Shown here: piece after piece, positions 47,480-57,112 of the stretch
How positions within the stretch are numbered: position 1 is the first letter of the stretch
Layout of the letters: each line of letters starts with the position of its first letter
Assembly: GCF_001984195.1 (NCBI RefSeq)
Contig: NZ_MTQN01000012.1
Span: 1,240,001 to 1,304,000, forward strand
Length of the DNA: 64,000 bases
Origin: Kribbella sp. ALI-6-A
Lineage (GTDB): Bacteria > Actinomycetota > Actinomycetes > Propionibacteriales > Kribbellaceae
Direction of reading: 5' to 3'
Notes under the pieces: model-generated
Database searches by the model: none
What the model saw: the letters and a program-made list of their open reading frames with translations, nothing else
Told to the model about the DNA's origin: nothing
Program-made: the position numbers and the translations under genes

Positions 47480-48235
47480 TCAGCGGTTGCGCAGCGTGAC
47501 AGTCGTGTCGTAGAACGGCGTCGCGGGACCCCCGGAACCGCTGCAACCGGTGACCACGAACACCTTCACGTCGCCGGCGGAGCCACCCGGCAGCCCGATC
47601 ACCGTCGACCGCTTGCCGTCGACCGTGGCGGGCTGGACCAGCTGTAGCTCCGAGTCTGGCTGGGTGGTCGCGAACTGCCGGGCACAGTCGATCTCGGCCG
47701 CTTCACCGTGCAGGATCGGGCCCTTGGCGCCCTCCAGCCAGCGCTGAGCGTCCGGACCGACCTGCTCGGTGGTGATGCTGGGCACGGACGTCGGGCTGCC
47801 GATGCCGGCGGCGCCGTCGGTGCTGTGATCGGCCGTGGCCAGCACGACGCCGACCACGCCGGCTCCGGCGACGACGACCACCGCGGCCGCCGCGAGCAGC
47901 AGCTTCGGCAGGTGCCGGTGGGGCTCCTCGCGGAGCTGGACCAGCGAGTGCACGCCGACCGTCGAGGCACGCAGCACGGACTCCGACGCGATCACGGCGT
48001 TCAGGTGCTCGGCCACGTCGGCCGGCATCGGGATGTCGGTGCGGCCCTCGTCGGCCAGGTCCTCGGTCAGCTGCAGCAGGGCGTCGTACGTCTGCTGGCA
48101 GTCCGGGCAGGCCTTCACGTGCTCCCGGGCGCGGTGCGCCTCCGGAGCGGGCAGCAGGTTCTCGATCAGGTCGGCGATCGTGTCGGTGTCGAGGTGCTCG
48201 AGGTGCTCACTGGTCGGCAGACCGGCGTCGGTCAT
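47480..48235 (-). CDS. rsmA: Anti-sigma factor (SigM partner, zinc-finger type)
   Basis: 251 residues. The N-terminal cytoplasmic part has a zf-HC2 anti-sigma motif, HRAREHVKACPDCQQTYDAL (His-x3-Cys-x2-Cys), then a membrane segment (LPKLLLAAAAVVVVAGAGVVGVVLA) and an outer domain of about 100 residues with two Cys (DCARQF and TGCSGS). It should hold SigM at the membrane. ATG at 48235 preceded by GAGGGGG; a longer start would add 14 residues. It lies downstream of sigM with a 124-base gap. The symbol is used by analogy. Confidence 0.8.
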   Translation of the reverse strand: MTDAGLPTSEHLEHLDTDTIADLIENLLPAPEAHRAREHVKACPDCQQTYDALLQLTEDLADEGRTDIPMPADVAEHLNAVIASESVLRASTVGVHSLVQLREEPHRHLPKLLLAAAAVVVVAGAGVVGVVLATADHSTDGAAGIGSPTSVPSITTEQVGPDAQRWLEGAKGPILHGEAAEIDCARQFATTQPDSELQLVQPATVDGKRSTVIGLPGGSAGDVKVFVVTGCSGSGGPATPFYDTTVTLRNR

Positions 48236-48359
48236 CGGGGATCCGCCCCCTCGCGGGACGTGCCCGTGGTTGTGCACAGTGTGGTCATCGGTGGAGTGCT
48301 CCGGTCGGGATGCGCTGACTGATCGCGGGTGGGCGACTCCGCTTCGACGGGCGACCCGG

Positions 48360-49076
48360 TCATTCGGTTCCCCCCGTTCCCGAACTCGTTGCGGCGGCCG
48401 TCGGAGCCGTCTGCCGCGCCTTCGCCGGTACGTCGTCGGCGCTGCCGCCGCGGGTGGTCTGCCAGTGCCGCAGCAGCGGCAGCAACTTGGCCCGTCCCCG
48501 CGCGCAGCGGCTCTTCACGGTGCCCGGAGCGCAGCCGAGGATCGCGGCCGCCTCCTCGATCGAGTACCCCTCCATGTCGACCAGGACCAACGCGCTGCGC
48601 TGGTCCACGTTGATCTGCTTCAGTGCGTTCAGTACGTCCAGCCGGCGCTCGCGCACCTCGGCCGGGTCGTCCTCGGCCGGACCGGCCAGCTCGGCGGCGC
48701 GGTCCTCGTCCTCCGGCAGCGGATCCGCGGCCCGGACCTGCCGGCGGCGGATCCGGTCCAGGCAGGCGTTCACCACGATCCGGTGCAGCCAGGTGGTCAC
48801 CTTCGCGTCACCGCGGAACGAGTCGGCCCGGCGGAACGCCGAGATGAACGCCTCCTGCAGCGCGTCGGCGGCCTCCTCGGGCTCGCCCAGCGTCCGGATC
48901 GCGACCGCCCACATCCGGTCGCGATGCCGTTTGACCAGATAGCCGAACGTGTCGGGATTGCCGGCCACGTGCAGCCGGAGCAGCTCGTGGTCGTCCATCG
49001 CCTCGTAGCCCTGCGGCGGCACAGGACCCGCGCCCGGGCTGGGGGGCGGACCGATCCGGGTGATGTCGGAGGTCAT
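48360..49076 (-). CDS. sigM: ECF RNA polymerase sigma factor SigM
   Basis: 238 residues: region 2 with HRDRMWAVAIRTLGEPEEAADALQEAFISAFRRADSF and TTWLHRIVVNACLDRIRRR; region 4 with LVDMEGYSIEEAAAILGCAPGTVKSRCARGRAKL. The C-terminal 35 residues are an Ala/Thr/Gly-rich tail. The position beside trxB-trxA, the anti-sigma factor and murJ is that of mycobacterial and Streptomyces sigM. Its start overlaps the pseudokinase stop by four bases. Confidence 0.92.
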   Translation of the reverse strand: MTSDITRIGPPPSPGAGPVPPQGYEAMDDHELLRLHVAGNPDTFGYLVKRHRDRMWAVAIRTLGEPEEAADALQEAFISAFRRADSFRGDAKVTTWLHRIVVNACLDRIRRRQVRAADPLPEDEDRAAELAGPAEDDPAEVRERRLDVLNALKQINVDQRSALVLVDMEGYSIEEAAAILGCAPGTVKSRCARGRAKLLPLLRHWQTTRGGSADDVPAKARQTAPTAAATSSGTGGTE

Positions 49077-50707
49077 TTCTGGATCTTGACCTCCGAGATC
49101 TCGCCGCGGTAGCCGCTGCCTTCCTTCGGCAGCTTCGTCAGCCAGACCAGAACGTACCGCGACTCGACCGGCGCGGGCGGCTTCAGCGTCGCCGACTCGC
49201 CCGCGTCCTCGGCCTTGGCCACCGACTTCCAGCCACCGACGGTGGCCGGCGACTTGGCCGGGTCGGACTCCGGCACCATCAGCTCGAGGTCGGTGCCCTC
49301 ACCGACCAGGTCGACCGTCACCTGCGAGACCGGGGTCACGTCGCCGAGGTCGTAGACGATCCCGACGCCGGGCTTGGTGCCGCCGAGGTCGGGCCGGTTC
49401 TTGTACGACATCGTCGTCCAGGTCGTGCCGGCCTTCTTGTCGTAGGTGTTCGGCACGTCCTCCGGGTGCTCCTCGCCGTTGCCCTTCGGCTCCGGGTCGA
49501 AGTCCTTGGCGCCGGTGATGGTGACGGCCTCGTTGGTCGGCGCGGCCGGGCCGGTGGTCTGCGGGACCTCCGGCGTCGCGTCGCCGCTCTGTTCCTTGTT
49601 GATCGCGCCCTTGACCAGGAACTGCGCCATCAGGATCACCGAGAGCAGAGCCAGGACCGCCAGCAGAATCAGGATGCGGCCGCCCCAACCGCCACCCCGG
49701 CGCGGCTCGTCGGCCGGCGGGCGTCGCCGGCCGTTGCCGTTCTGCGTCGGCTGGCGGCGGATCGGCTGAGTCTCCTGGGCCTGCGCGTACGTCGACTGGA
49801 CCTGGCCGTTGCTGGAAACACGGGGAGGAGTCGGGTCGAGCGCGGGCGGGGGCGAGGCCGGCACGATCTGGGTGGCGTCGTCGATGCTGCCGTTCTGCCG
49901 GGCGACCGCGACCGTCTCGTCCATCTGGCTGGGCGGCTCGTGCGAGCTGCCGACGACGCCGGACAGGGCGGCCGAGAGTCCCGCCGCGCTGGTGATCGGT
50001 GCGGCGTGGTGCCGGGGCGGGTCGCCGAGCAGCCGGTCCGCGATGTCGTCGAGCGAGCGCGGCACACCGGCACGCACCTGACGCGGGCTCAGCAGCCGAC
50101 CGTGCTCGACCGGAGCGGGCTGCAGCCCCCAGGCCGGGCCCGGACCGGGCCAGCGACCGGTCAGCGAGGCGTAGAGGATCTCACCGAGCGCACGGACGTC
50201 CTGCTCCGGCGTACCGGGACCGGTGGAGCGCAGTGCGGCCTCGGTGGCCAGACCGACGACCTTGATCGCTCCGGCGTCGGTGACCACCACGGTGGCGGGG
50301 CTGATCGATCCGTGCGAGTGACCGGTGCGGTGCAGGTTCTCCAGCGCTTCGGAGACCTCGCGGGCCAGCCAGCCGGCCTGCTGGCCGGTCAGCGGTCCGG
50401 CGCTCAGCATCCGCTCCAGTGGGCGACCGCCCGCCCACTCGCGCACGCAGTAGGTGACGCCTTCGAAGACGTCGCAGTCGAGCACCCGGAGAAAGCGGGG
50501 GTCGTTCGCGGCCGCGGCGCGCCGGGCCGCGTCGAAGAGCACGTTGGTCCGCGGGTCCCCGACCGGGAGGACGTCCACGACGACCGCTCGGCTGAGCACC
50601 TCGTCCACTGCCCGCCACACCCGCGCACCGTCGATCTCCGCGAGCAGCTCGGCGATCCGGTAGCGGCCGGCGAGCAGGGCACCAGGACTGACGGTCTGGT
50701 TCGACAC
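49073..50707 (-). CDS. Membrane pseudokinase with C-terminal outer domain (MurJ partner)
   Basis: 544 residues. Residues 10-260 have a protein-kinase fold, but the key residues are lost: the catalytic loop is HGSISPATV (132-140) in place of HRDLKPxN, the DFG is KVVGLA (149-154) and the ATP lysine region reads VVVDVLP. A disordered Pro/Gln linker, one membrane segment (GRILILLAVLALLSVILMAQFL) and a beta-rich outer domain of about 160 residues follow. In mycobacteria a similar pseudokinase-membrane-outer-domain unit is fused to MurJ and binds FhaA when phosphorylated; here it is a separate protein encoded just after murJ. Overlaps sigM. Confidence 0.87.
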   Translation of the reverse strand: MSNQTVSPGALLAGRYRIAELLAEIDGARVWRAVDEVLSRAVVVDVLPVGDPRTNVLFDAARRAAAANDPRFLRVLDCDVFEGVTYCVREWAGGRPLERMLSAGPLTGQQAGWLAREVSEALENLHRTGHSHGSISPATVVVTDAGAIKVVGLATEAALRSTGPGTPEQDVRALGEILYASLTGRWPGPGPAWGLQPAPVEHGRLLSPRQVRAGVPRSLDDIADRLLGDPPRHHAAPITSAAGLSAALSGVVGSSHEPPSQMDETVAVARQNGSIDDATQIVPASPPPALDPTPPRVSSNGQVQSTYAQAQETQPIRRQPTQNGNGRRRPPADEPRRGGGWGGRILILLAVLALLSVILMAQFLVKGAINKEQSGDATPEVPQTTGPAAPTNEAVTITGAKDFDPEPKGNGEEHPEDVPNTYDKKAGTTWTTMSYKNRPDLGGTKPGVGIVYDLGDVTPVSQVTVDLVGEGTDLELMVPESDPAKSPATVGGWKSVAKAEDAGESATLKPPAPVESRYVLVWLTKLPKEGSGYRGEISEVKIQK

Positions 50708-50882
50708 GGTGTCTCTCGCCCTCCTCGATGCACTGGTCGGCCTGCGTCTCCCGCTCCGGTCGGGCGGCAGCCAGATCCGGTCCCTACAGGCGGTCGCGAG
50801 CGGATGGCGGTCCGATCGCAGCCCCCATGCTAGTGCCCACCCCCACCCAACTGGCGGTACGAGTGCACAAGCGGGCCGGGGG

Positions 50883-52538
50883 TCAGGAGCGGCGGGCCCT
50901 TCCGGGCAGCTTCGATGTGACCATGGACACCACGTCGGTCACTTCGTGGATCCGCAGCAGCCGGGCCACCCCGAGGTAGACGGGCAGCATGACGACGGCG
51001 CCGATGCCGAGCTGGAGCACGGCGGCCAGCGGGCCGCTCCAGTCCAGCTGGGCGTTCACGACCTCCAGTACGCCGCGGCCGAGCCCGGCGCCGACCACCG
51101 CGGCGATCACCATCGCCAGCATCGGCAGTCCGATCCCGGCGCCGTGCACCCGCGGCACCTTGCGGGACAGCACCCGCCGTGACAGCACCACCGCGACCAG
51201 GTAGGACAGCGCGTACGCCGCGCCGAGTACGACACCGCTGTAGCGCAGGTGCTTCTCGTCCAGCAGCACCCGTACACCGACCACCGCGGCGGTGATGTTG
51301 GTGGCGGCGATGGCGACCTGCAGGAAGAACGGCGTCCGGGTGTCCTCGAACGCGTAGAACGTGCGCAGCTGGAAGTACTGCACCGTGTACGGCACCAGGC
51401 CGAGCGCCAGCGTCATCAGCGTGTACGCCATCAGCGTCAGGTTGTTCTTGCCGGACCCGTAGCCGGCGATCACGGTCACGATCGGCTGCGCGAAGGCCAC
51501 CATCGCCGCCGCGGCCGGGACGACGATCGCCAGTGTCTGCCGGATCGACCGCGCCGACAGCCGGGCCACCTCGGTCACGTCGCCGTCGGCGGCCAGCGAG
51601 GACATCTGCGGCATCGCGGCCGTCGCCAGCGACACCGTGACGATGCCGTGCGGGACCAGGATGATCAGCATCGCCGTGCTGTACGCGAACAGACCCGCCT
51701 TCGCGCCCGGGTCGTTGTTCGCGCTACCGGCGATCGCGAGCTGCGTGACGACCACCAGCGTCACCTGGTTCACCGCGACGAACAGGACCGTCCACATCCC
51801 CAGCCGCGCCGTGTGACCCAGACCGGTGCCTCGCAGCCCGAACTTCGGACGGTAGTGGTGGCCGCTGGCCCGCAAGTACGGCAGCAGCACGAGCAGCTGC
51901 ACGGCAATGCCGACGGTGTGGCCCAGTCCGAGCAGCAGCTCTTCGCCGTGGCTGTACGTTGCCGGGTTGTCACCGGTGCGGTAGATCAGCAGGAAGGCCA
52001 CGATCGACGCGCACGCGACGATGTTGTTCGCGATCGGCGCCCACATCATCGGGCCGAACCGGCGCCTCGCGTTCAGTACCTGGCCGACCAGCACGAACGC
52101 GCCGTAGAAGAAGATCTGGGGCAGGCAGAGCCGGACGAACATGATCATGTTCGCCTTCTCGGTCGCCCGCGACGGGTCGTGCAGCTCCTTGGGCAGGTAC
52201 AGCTCGGCGATCGCCGGCGCCAGCAGCACGCAGCCGACGGTGACCACCGCCAGGACGACGAAGCCGAAGGTCAGCAGCCGGTTGGTGAAGTCCTGCCCGC
52301 CGTCGTCGTGGTTCTTGATCGCGCGGACCAGCTGCGGCACGAGCACGGTGTTGAAGACGCCACCGGCCAGCAGGATGTAGAGGCTGTTCGGGATCGTGTT
52401 CGCGGCGGTGAAGATGTCGCCGCGCAGCGCGGTGCCGATGGCGGCCGCGAGCAGGGCGATCCGGACGAATCCGAGCAGGCGGGACAGGACCGTTCCGGCT
52501 GCCATCACCGCCGCGGAACGCAGGGTGCGGTCAGCCAT
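50883..52538 (-). CDS. murJ: Lipid II flippase MurJ
   Basis: 551 residues with about 14 membrane segments and the MviN/MurJ signatures: LRSAAVMAAGTVLSRLLGFVRIALLAAAIG, ANTIPNSLYILLAGGVFNTVLVPQLVRA and FYGAFVLVGQVLNARRRFGPMMWAPIANNIV. It moves the peptidoglycan precursor lipid II across the membrane. Its start overlaps the DUF6049 stop by 8 bases, and the pseudokinase gene follows after 175 bases. Confidence 0.95.
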   Translation of the reverse strand: MADRTLRSAAVMAAGTVLSRLLGFVRIALLAAAIGTALRGDIFTAANTIPNSLYILLAGGVFNTVLVPQLVRAIKNHDDGGQDFTNRLLTFGFVVLAVVTVGCVLLAPAIAELYLPKELHDPSRATEKANMIMFVRLCLPQIFFYGAFVLVGQVLNARRRFGPMMWAPIANNIVACASIVAFLLIYRTGDNPATYSHGEELLLGLGHTVGIAVQLLVLLPYLRASGHHYRPKFGLRGTGLGHTARLGMWTVLFVAVNQVTLVVVTQLAIAGSANNDPGAKAGLFAYSTAMLIILVPHGIVTVSLATAAMPQMSSLAADGDVTEVARLSARSIRQTLAIVVPAAAAMVAFAQPIVTVIAGYGSGKNNLTLMAYTLMTLALGLVPYTVQYFQLRTFYAFEDTRTPFFLQVAIAATNITAAVVGVRVLLDEKHLRYSGVVLGAAYALSYLVAVVLSRRVLSRKVPRVHGAGIGLPMLAMVIAAVVGAGLGRGVLEVVNAQLDWSGPLAAVLQLGIGAVVMLPVYLGVARLLRIHEVTDVVSMVTSKLPGRARRS

Positions 52539-54888
52539 CCTTCGACCCGACTCCTTCTTTCAGACTCTCGGGGGTGACGCGCAGCGGCTCGACCGGCGCC
52601 AGCGGGTTGGGTTCGTCGGGGTGCGGACCGTCGGTCGCCGCGTCCGCCGGCAGGTCGGCGGCCAGCGCGGACGGGTCGATCGGAGCGGGGTGCAACGGGT
52701 CGTCGCCGGGCTCCGGCGCCGGGTTACGCCGCTCCGAGCGCACCCGCCGGTAGATCCGGACCGCCGACGTACCGAACAGCAGCGCGACCGCGGAGCCGAC
52801 CAGGATCCAGCCGACGCTGCCGTACTGCGCGGCCTGGATCACCAGCTCGCGCGGATTGCCGACCGGCAGCTCGTCGACCGACATCACCTGGGCCTCGGCC
52901 CGGATCAGGCCGTTCTGCTCGGCGCTCGCGTTGATCTGGTACGTCGCCTTCTGCCCCGGCGGCACGATCTTGACCTGCAGCGGCTCGATCCGCAGGTCGG
53001 TCCGGTTCACCGACCGGACCACGACCCGGACCCGGACCGAGACGTTCAGCTCGTTCGCGATCGTCAGCGGGAACGTGCCCTTGCTGCCGGACAGGTTCAC
53101 CTTGAGCTCGCGGTGCGCGCCGCTCGTGCCGCCGGAGTTCGTCACCAGGTGGACCTTGCCGAGCTGCCCGTTGACCGAGTTCAGCTCGGCGTTCGCGAAC
53201 CACTGCGACTCGTCCGGGAAGCCGCGCCAACTGGTCGACGTACTGCGCAGCAGGGCGCGGCGCAGGTTCTCGTCGGCGCGCTCGCGATCGCTCAGCAGTG
53301 AGACGAACGTCGTGGTCGCGGTGGCCAGCGACTTGATCTGCTGCAACTGGTTGCCGGTCAGGCCGGGCGTCGACCGGGGCACGGTCGGGCCCTTGGTCCG
53401 CACCGGCTTGGGCTGTGGGTGCTTCGGGTCGTTGCGGTAGAACACATCCAGCCCGACCGGCGTGATCCACGGCAGCGACAGGCTGCCGGCCAGCGCGGTC
53501 GTCGACCGGCCGGTCTCGTCCCAGCCGCGCGGCGGCAGGGCGACCACGGTGATCGGGGTCTTGCCGGTCGAGGCGAGCAACGCGGTCTCGGCCGCGAACC
53601 GCTGCTGCACCTGGATCGGATCGTTCGCGGTCGCCGGGTCCGGGCCGCCGGCGGTCAGCGCCGAGTCGGCGATCACCGTGCGGACGCTCTTCACCGGGCC
53701 TTCGGGCGTCACGATGTCGTACATCGGCGACGGGGACAGCGCCGGGCGGGTCTCGGGCGTCCACGAGGAACTGGGGACCAGGTTCACGTCGTCGGGCTTC
53801 GTCCCGGCGTACCCGGTGGAGCCGGCGGCGAGGGTGCGGCTGCTGGCGACGCCGCTCTCCAGCCAGAGGCCGGACTGGAAGTACTGCGAGCCGCCGAGGT
53901 TGTACTGCTCGGTCGCCGTCCGGGCCTGGCCGACCAGGTCGCGCAGCGGGCTTCCGCCGTCGATCAGGCTGCCGACGTCCGGGTCGCCGTACGGGAGCAG
54001 GACGACGGGGTTGCGGGCGCGGGTGGCGGTGAAGGCGCTGTACCAGGCGGCGGCGAGCTTCTGCCCCTTGCCGGCGCGGGTCTGGCCGCCGTCGATCACC
54101 CGGTAGCCGGCCGCCATCCGCTTGACCTCGTCGATCATCGCCGGGTCGACCAGCCAGGTGACCTTGCGCTTCTTGCCGATCTCCAGCAGCCGGCCGAGCT
54201 CACCGGTCGGCGCGAGCGCGTCGGCCAGGGACTCGTTCGTGAACCGGTCGCCGGTGAGCAGAGTCGGGCGGTGCCGCAGCGGGACCACCAGCGCGGTGGT
54301 CACCTTGCGGGCGGTGGGCTTGCCGGAGACGACGGGCATCAGGGTCCGGGTCAGTCCGGCCGAGATCCGGCCGGTCGTGCCGGTGTCCTCGTTGCGGTAG
54401 TCGCCGCGGAAGCGGACGCCGACCGTGTAGACGCCGGGGCGGCCGGTGACGCCCCAGTCCTTCCAGGGCACCACCAGCCGGAACGGCACCGAGGCCTTCG
54501 GGACCAGCGGGGCGGCGTACTCCTGGAAGCTGGTGGAGTCGGAGTTGTTCAGCCCGACGCAGTCGTTGCGCCCGTTGACCGGCTCGTCGGCCTCGGTCGG
54601 GATCGAGGCCAGCTGGGCGCGGGTGGTCAGCCTGGTGTCGTCGATGCAGACCGCGGCCTGGGTGTTGGTCAGCGTCGCCGAGCTGGTGTTCGTGACCCGG
54701 CCGGTGATCACCACCTGGTCGCCGGGTTTCGGGGCCGACGGCGCGAACGAGTCGATGGCCACCTCGACCACCGGGTCCTCCGCCGAGGGGCTCGCGACCG
54801 CGTCCGGGCCCGGCTGGGCCGCCACCGACGCAGCGATCACCAGGCTCGCGCCCACGCTCGCGCAGAGCCTCAGTCGCCGTCTGAACAC
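52531..54888 (-). CDS. DUF6049 family secreted membrane-anchored protein
   Basis: 785 residues. An N-terminal signal peptide (RRRLRLCASVGASLVIAASVAAQ), a large outer domain starting with Ig-like repeats (VVITGRVTNTSSATLTN), and a C-terminal membrane segment (VGWILVGSAVALLFGTSAV) with a Pro/Asp-rich cytoplasmic tail. The family is encoded upstream of murJ in most actinobacteria; the role is unknown but linked to cell-wall synthesis by context. GTG start. It is divergent from the CCA-adding enzyme with only 24 bases between. Confidence 0.85.
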   Translation of the reverse strand: MFRRRLRLCASVGASLVIAASVAAQPGPDAVASPSAEDPVVEVAIDSFAPSAPKPGDQVVITGRVTNTSSATLTNTQAAVCIDDTRLTTRAQLASIPTEADEPVNGRNDCVGLNNSDSTSFQEYAAPLVPKASVPFRLVVPWKDWGVTGRPGVYTVGVRFRGDYRNEDTGTTGRISAGLTRTLMPVVSGKPTARKVTTALVVPLRHRPTLLTGDRFTNESLADALAPTGELGRLLEIGKKRKVTWLVDPAMIDEVKRMAAGYRVIDGGQTRAGKGQKLAAAWYSAFTATRARNPVVLLPYGDPDVGSLIDGGSPLRDLVGQARTATEQYNLGGSQYFQSGLWLESGVASSRTLAAGSTGYAGTKPDDVNLVPSSSWTPETRPALSPSPMYDIVTPEGPVKSVRTVIADSALTAGGPDPATANDPIQVQQRFAAETALLASTGKTPITVVALPPRGWDETGRSTTALAGSLSLPWITPVGLDVFYRNDPKHPQPKPVRTKGPTVPRSTPGLTGNQLQQIKSLATATTTFVSLLSDRERADENLRRALLRSTSTSWRGFPDESQWFANAELNSVNGQLGKVHLVTNSGGTSGAHRELKVNLSGSKGTFPLTIANELNVSVRVRVVVRSVNRTDLRIEPLQVKIVPPGQKATYQINASAEQNGLIRAEAQVMSVDELPVGNPRELVIQAAQYGSVGWILVGSAVALLFGTSAVRIYRRVRSERRNPAPEPGDDPLHPAPIDPSALAADLPADAATDGPHPDEPNPLAPVEPLRVTPESLKEGVGSKDG

Positions 54889-54912
54889 GCCGTCACCGTA
54901 ACCTAGTTCCCC

Positions 54913-56397
54913 GTGTCTCCTACTCCCGACCAGTCGCGCTCCTCCGGATCACTGTCCGCCGTCCAGCGGCAAGGGGTCCAGGCGTTGCTGAAGATCGCCC
55001 CGGTGGTCGACGAGCTGGGTGCCCGCTTCGACGCGGCCGGCCATGAGATCGCGCTGGTCGGAGGTCCTGTACGCGACATTCTCCTCGATCGTGGGAGCAA
55101 GGATCTCGACTTCGCCACCTCGGCCCGGCCCGACGTCGTCCAGCGGCTGCTGGCCGGCTGGGCCGATCACGTCTGGGACATCGGCAAGGCCTTCGGCACC
55201 ATCGGCTGCCGCAAGGACGACTGGGTCCTGGAGATCACCACCTATCGCTCGGAGTCCTACGATCCCACCTCGCGCAAACCGGAGGTCGCCTACGGCGACA
55301 CCCTCGAGCAGGATCTGGCGCGCCGCGACTTCGCGATGAACGCGATGGCCGTGCTGCTGCCGTCGCACAAGTTCGTCGACCCCTACGGCGGGCTCGAGGA
55401 CGTCGCCGGCAAGGTGATCCGGACCCCGGGCACCCCGGAGGACTCGTTCTCCGACGACCCGCTGCGGATGATGCGGGCGGCCCGGTTCGCGGCGCAACTG
55501 GCGTTCACGCCGGACCCGGCGGTGGTGACGGCGATGACCGCGATGGCCGAGCGGATCACGATCGTGTCGGCGGAGCGGGTCCGCGACGAGCTGGAGAAGC
55601 TGGTCTGCGCGCCGTACCCGCGAATCGGGCTCGACCTGCTGGTGTCGACCGGGCTGGCCGACCACGTGCTGCCCGAACTGCCGGCGCTGCGGCTGGAGCT
55701 GGATGAGCACCACCGGCACAAGGACGTCTACCAGCACTCGCTGACCGTGCTCGACCAGGCGATCGACCTGGAGCCGCGGCTGAAGAAGGACGGCATCGAG
55801 GCGCCGGACTTCGTGGTCCGATTCGCCGCGCTGATCCACGACATCGGCAAGCCGAAGACCCGCAAGTTCGAGGGCGACGGCAAGGTCACCTTCCATCACC
55901 ACGACGTGGTCGGGGCGAAGCTGGCCAAGAAGCGGATGCACGCGCTGCGGTTCAGCAACGAGCAGATCGAGGACGTCCGCAAGCTGGTCGAGCTGCACCT
56001 GCGGTTCCACGGCTACGGGACCGGCGAATGGACCGACTCCGCCGTCCGCCGGTACGTCCGCGACGCCGGCAAGCTGCTCAGCCGCCTGCACGTGCTGACC
56101 CGGGCCGACTCGACCACGCGCAACAAGCGCAAGGCCGAGGCGCTGCGCTCGGCGTACGACGATCTGGAGGAGCGGATCGACCGGTTGCGGGAGCAGGAGG
56201 AGCTGGACTCGATCCGCCCCGACCTGGACGGCAACCAGATCATGGAGATCCTCGGCATCGGTCCCGGCCGCGAGGTCGGCGAGGCGTACAAGTTCCTGAT
56301 GGAGCTGCGGATGGACCAGGGCGAGATCGGCGCCGACGCGGCCCGGGAGGCGTTGCTCGCGTGGTGGGCCGAACGGAATCCACCTGGTTCCGCCTGA
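54913..56397 (+). CDS. pcnA: CCA tRNA nucleotidyltransferase
   Basis: 494 residues. The nucleotidyltransferase head has VGGPVRDILLDRGSKDLDFAT (the metal-binding D-x-D) and RRDFAMNAMAV; a C-terminal HD domain has HDIGKPKTRKFEGD and HHHDVVGAKLAKKRM. It adds or repairs the CCA end of tRNAs, needed here because both tRNA genes of the window lack an encoded CCA. A TAACCT -10 box ends 8 bases before the GTG start and there is no ribosome binding site, so the message may be leaderless. Confidence 0.95.
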   Translation: MSPTPDQSRSSGSLSAVQRQGVQALLKIAPVVDELGARFDAAGHEIALVGGPVRDILLDRGSKDLDFATSARPDVVQRLLAGWADHVWDIGKAFGTIGCRKDDWVLEITTYRSESYDPTSRKPEVAYGDTLEQDLARRDFAMNAMAVLLPSHKFVDPYGGLEDVAGKVIRTPGTPEDSFSDDPLRMMRAARFAAQLAFTPDPAVVTAMTAMAERITIVSAERVRDELEKLVCAPYPRIGLDLLVSTGLADHVLPELPALRLELDEHHRHKDVYQHSLTVLDQAIDLEPRLKKDGIEAPDFVVRFAALIHDIGKPKTRKFEGDGKVTFHHHDVVGAKLAKKRMHALRFSNEQIEDVRKLVELHLRFHGYGTGEWTDSAVRRYVRDAGKLLSRLHVLTRADSTTRNKRKAEALRSAYDDLEERIDRLREQEELDSIRPDLDGNQIMEILGIGPGREVGEAYKFLMELRMDQGEIGADAAREALLAWWAERNPPGSA

Positions 56398-56398
56398 G

Positions 56399-56430
56399 TT
56401 GTACACAGCTCTGTCCACAGGGGGTTAACT
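56399..56430 (+). promoter_or_regulatory. Promoter with two DnaA-box-like sequences
   Basis: TTGTACACA (56399-56407) and CTGTCCACA (56411-56419), each one mismatch from TTGTCCACA, sit just upstream of a TTAACT -10 box (56425-56430) that ends 7 bases before the ATG of the next gene. A weaker TGTGGATGG overlaps that start codon (56433-56441). Confidence 0.45.
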
Positions 56431-56437
56431 TCTGTGG

Positions 56438-57106
56438 ATGGAGTGGTTGCTGGCCGCGCTGGGTGGTGGTGGAGTCGCGCTGCTGGGCCGCTACGTGTGG
56501 GACCGGCGCACCGCGCGGCGTACCGACGCCGAGGAGCTCGACCAGATCCGCCGGCTGGCCAACGAGGACATCACGTTGCTCGGCGAGGAGCTGCGCCGGC
56601 TCGACGCCCGGGTGACCGGCCGGGAGCTGGACGCCGACGCGCAGGTCGACTTCCAGGTGGCGCTCGACGCCTACGAAGCGGCGCAGCGCGCGGTCAAGGG
56701 AATCCGGTCCGCGGAGGGGATCAGCGCGGTGACCGACGCGCTGGCGACCGGGCGGTACGCGATCGTCTGCGTCCAGGCCCGGGTGGCGGGGGAGCCGATT
56801 CCCGAACGGCGGGTGCCGTGCTTCTTCAACCCGCAGCACGGACCGTCGACCACCGACGTGGTGTGGACCCAGCCGAAGTACGGGACCCGGACCGTGCCGG
56901 CGTGTGCACAGGACGCCGCGCGCGTGCGAGCCGGCGACGATCCGGAGGTGCGGTACGTCCGGTACCGCCTCAGGCGGGTGCCGTACTGGCAGGCCGGCGA
57001 CGCGGTCACGCCGTACGGGCAGGGGTACTTCGCGCTCGGTCCGTGGACGAGCTACGTTCCGCTCACCGGCTTCGAGAAGAACCGCGACGGCGGAACCGAC
57101 ACCTGA
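56438..57106 (+). CDS. Membrane-anchored protein, unknown function
   Basis: 222 residues: a Gly-rich hydrophobic N-terminus (EWLLAALGGGGVALLGRYVW), a helical probably coiled-coil stretch (ARRTDAEELDQIRRLANEDITLLGEELRRLDARV), then a C-terminal domain containing VPCFFNPQHGPSTTDVVWTQP and YVRYRLRRVPYWQAGDAV. I have seen no motif that defines a family. The start is the ATG after the TTAACT -10 box; no ribosome binding site, so probably leaderless. DnaA-box-like sequences in the promoter could link it to the cell cycle. Confidence 0.65.
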   Translation: MEWLLAALGGGGVALLGRYVWDRRTARRTDAEELDQIRRLANEDITLLGEELRRLDARVTGRELDADAQVDFQVALDAYEAAQRAVKGIRSAEGISAVTDALATGRYAIVCVQARVAGEPIPERRVPCFFNPQHGPSTTDVVWTQPKYGTRTVPACAQDAARVRAGDDPEVRYVRYRLRRVPYWQAGDAVTPYGQGYFALGPWTSYVPLTGFEKNRDGGTDT

Positions 57107-57112
57107 TCGACC

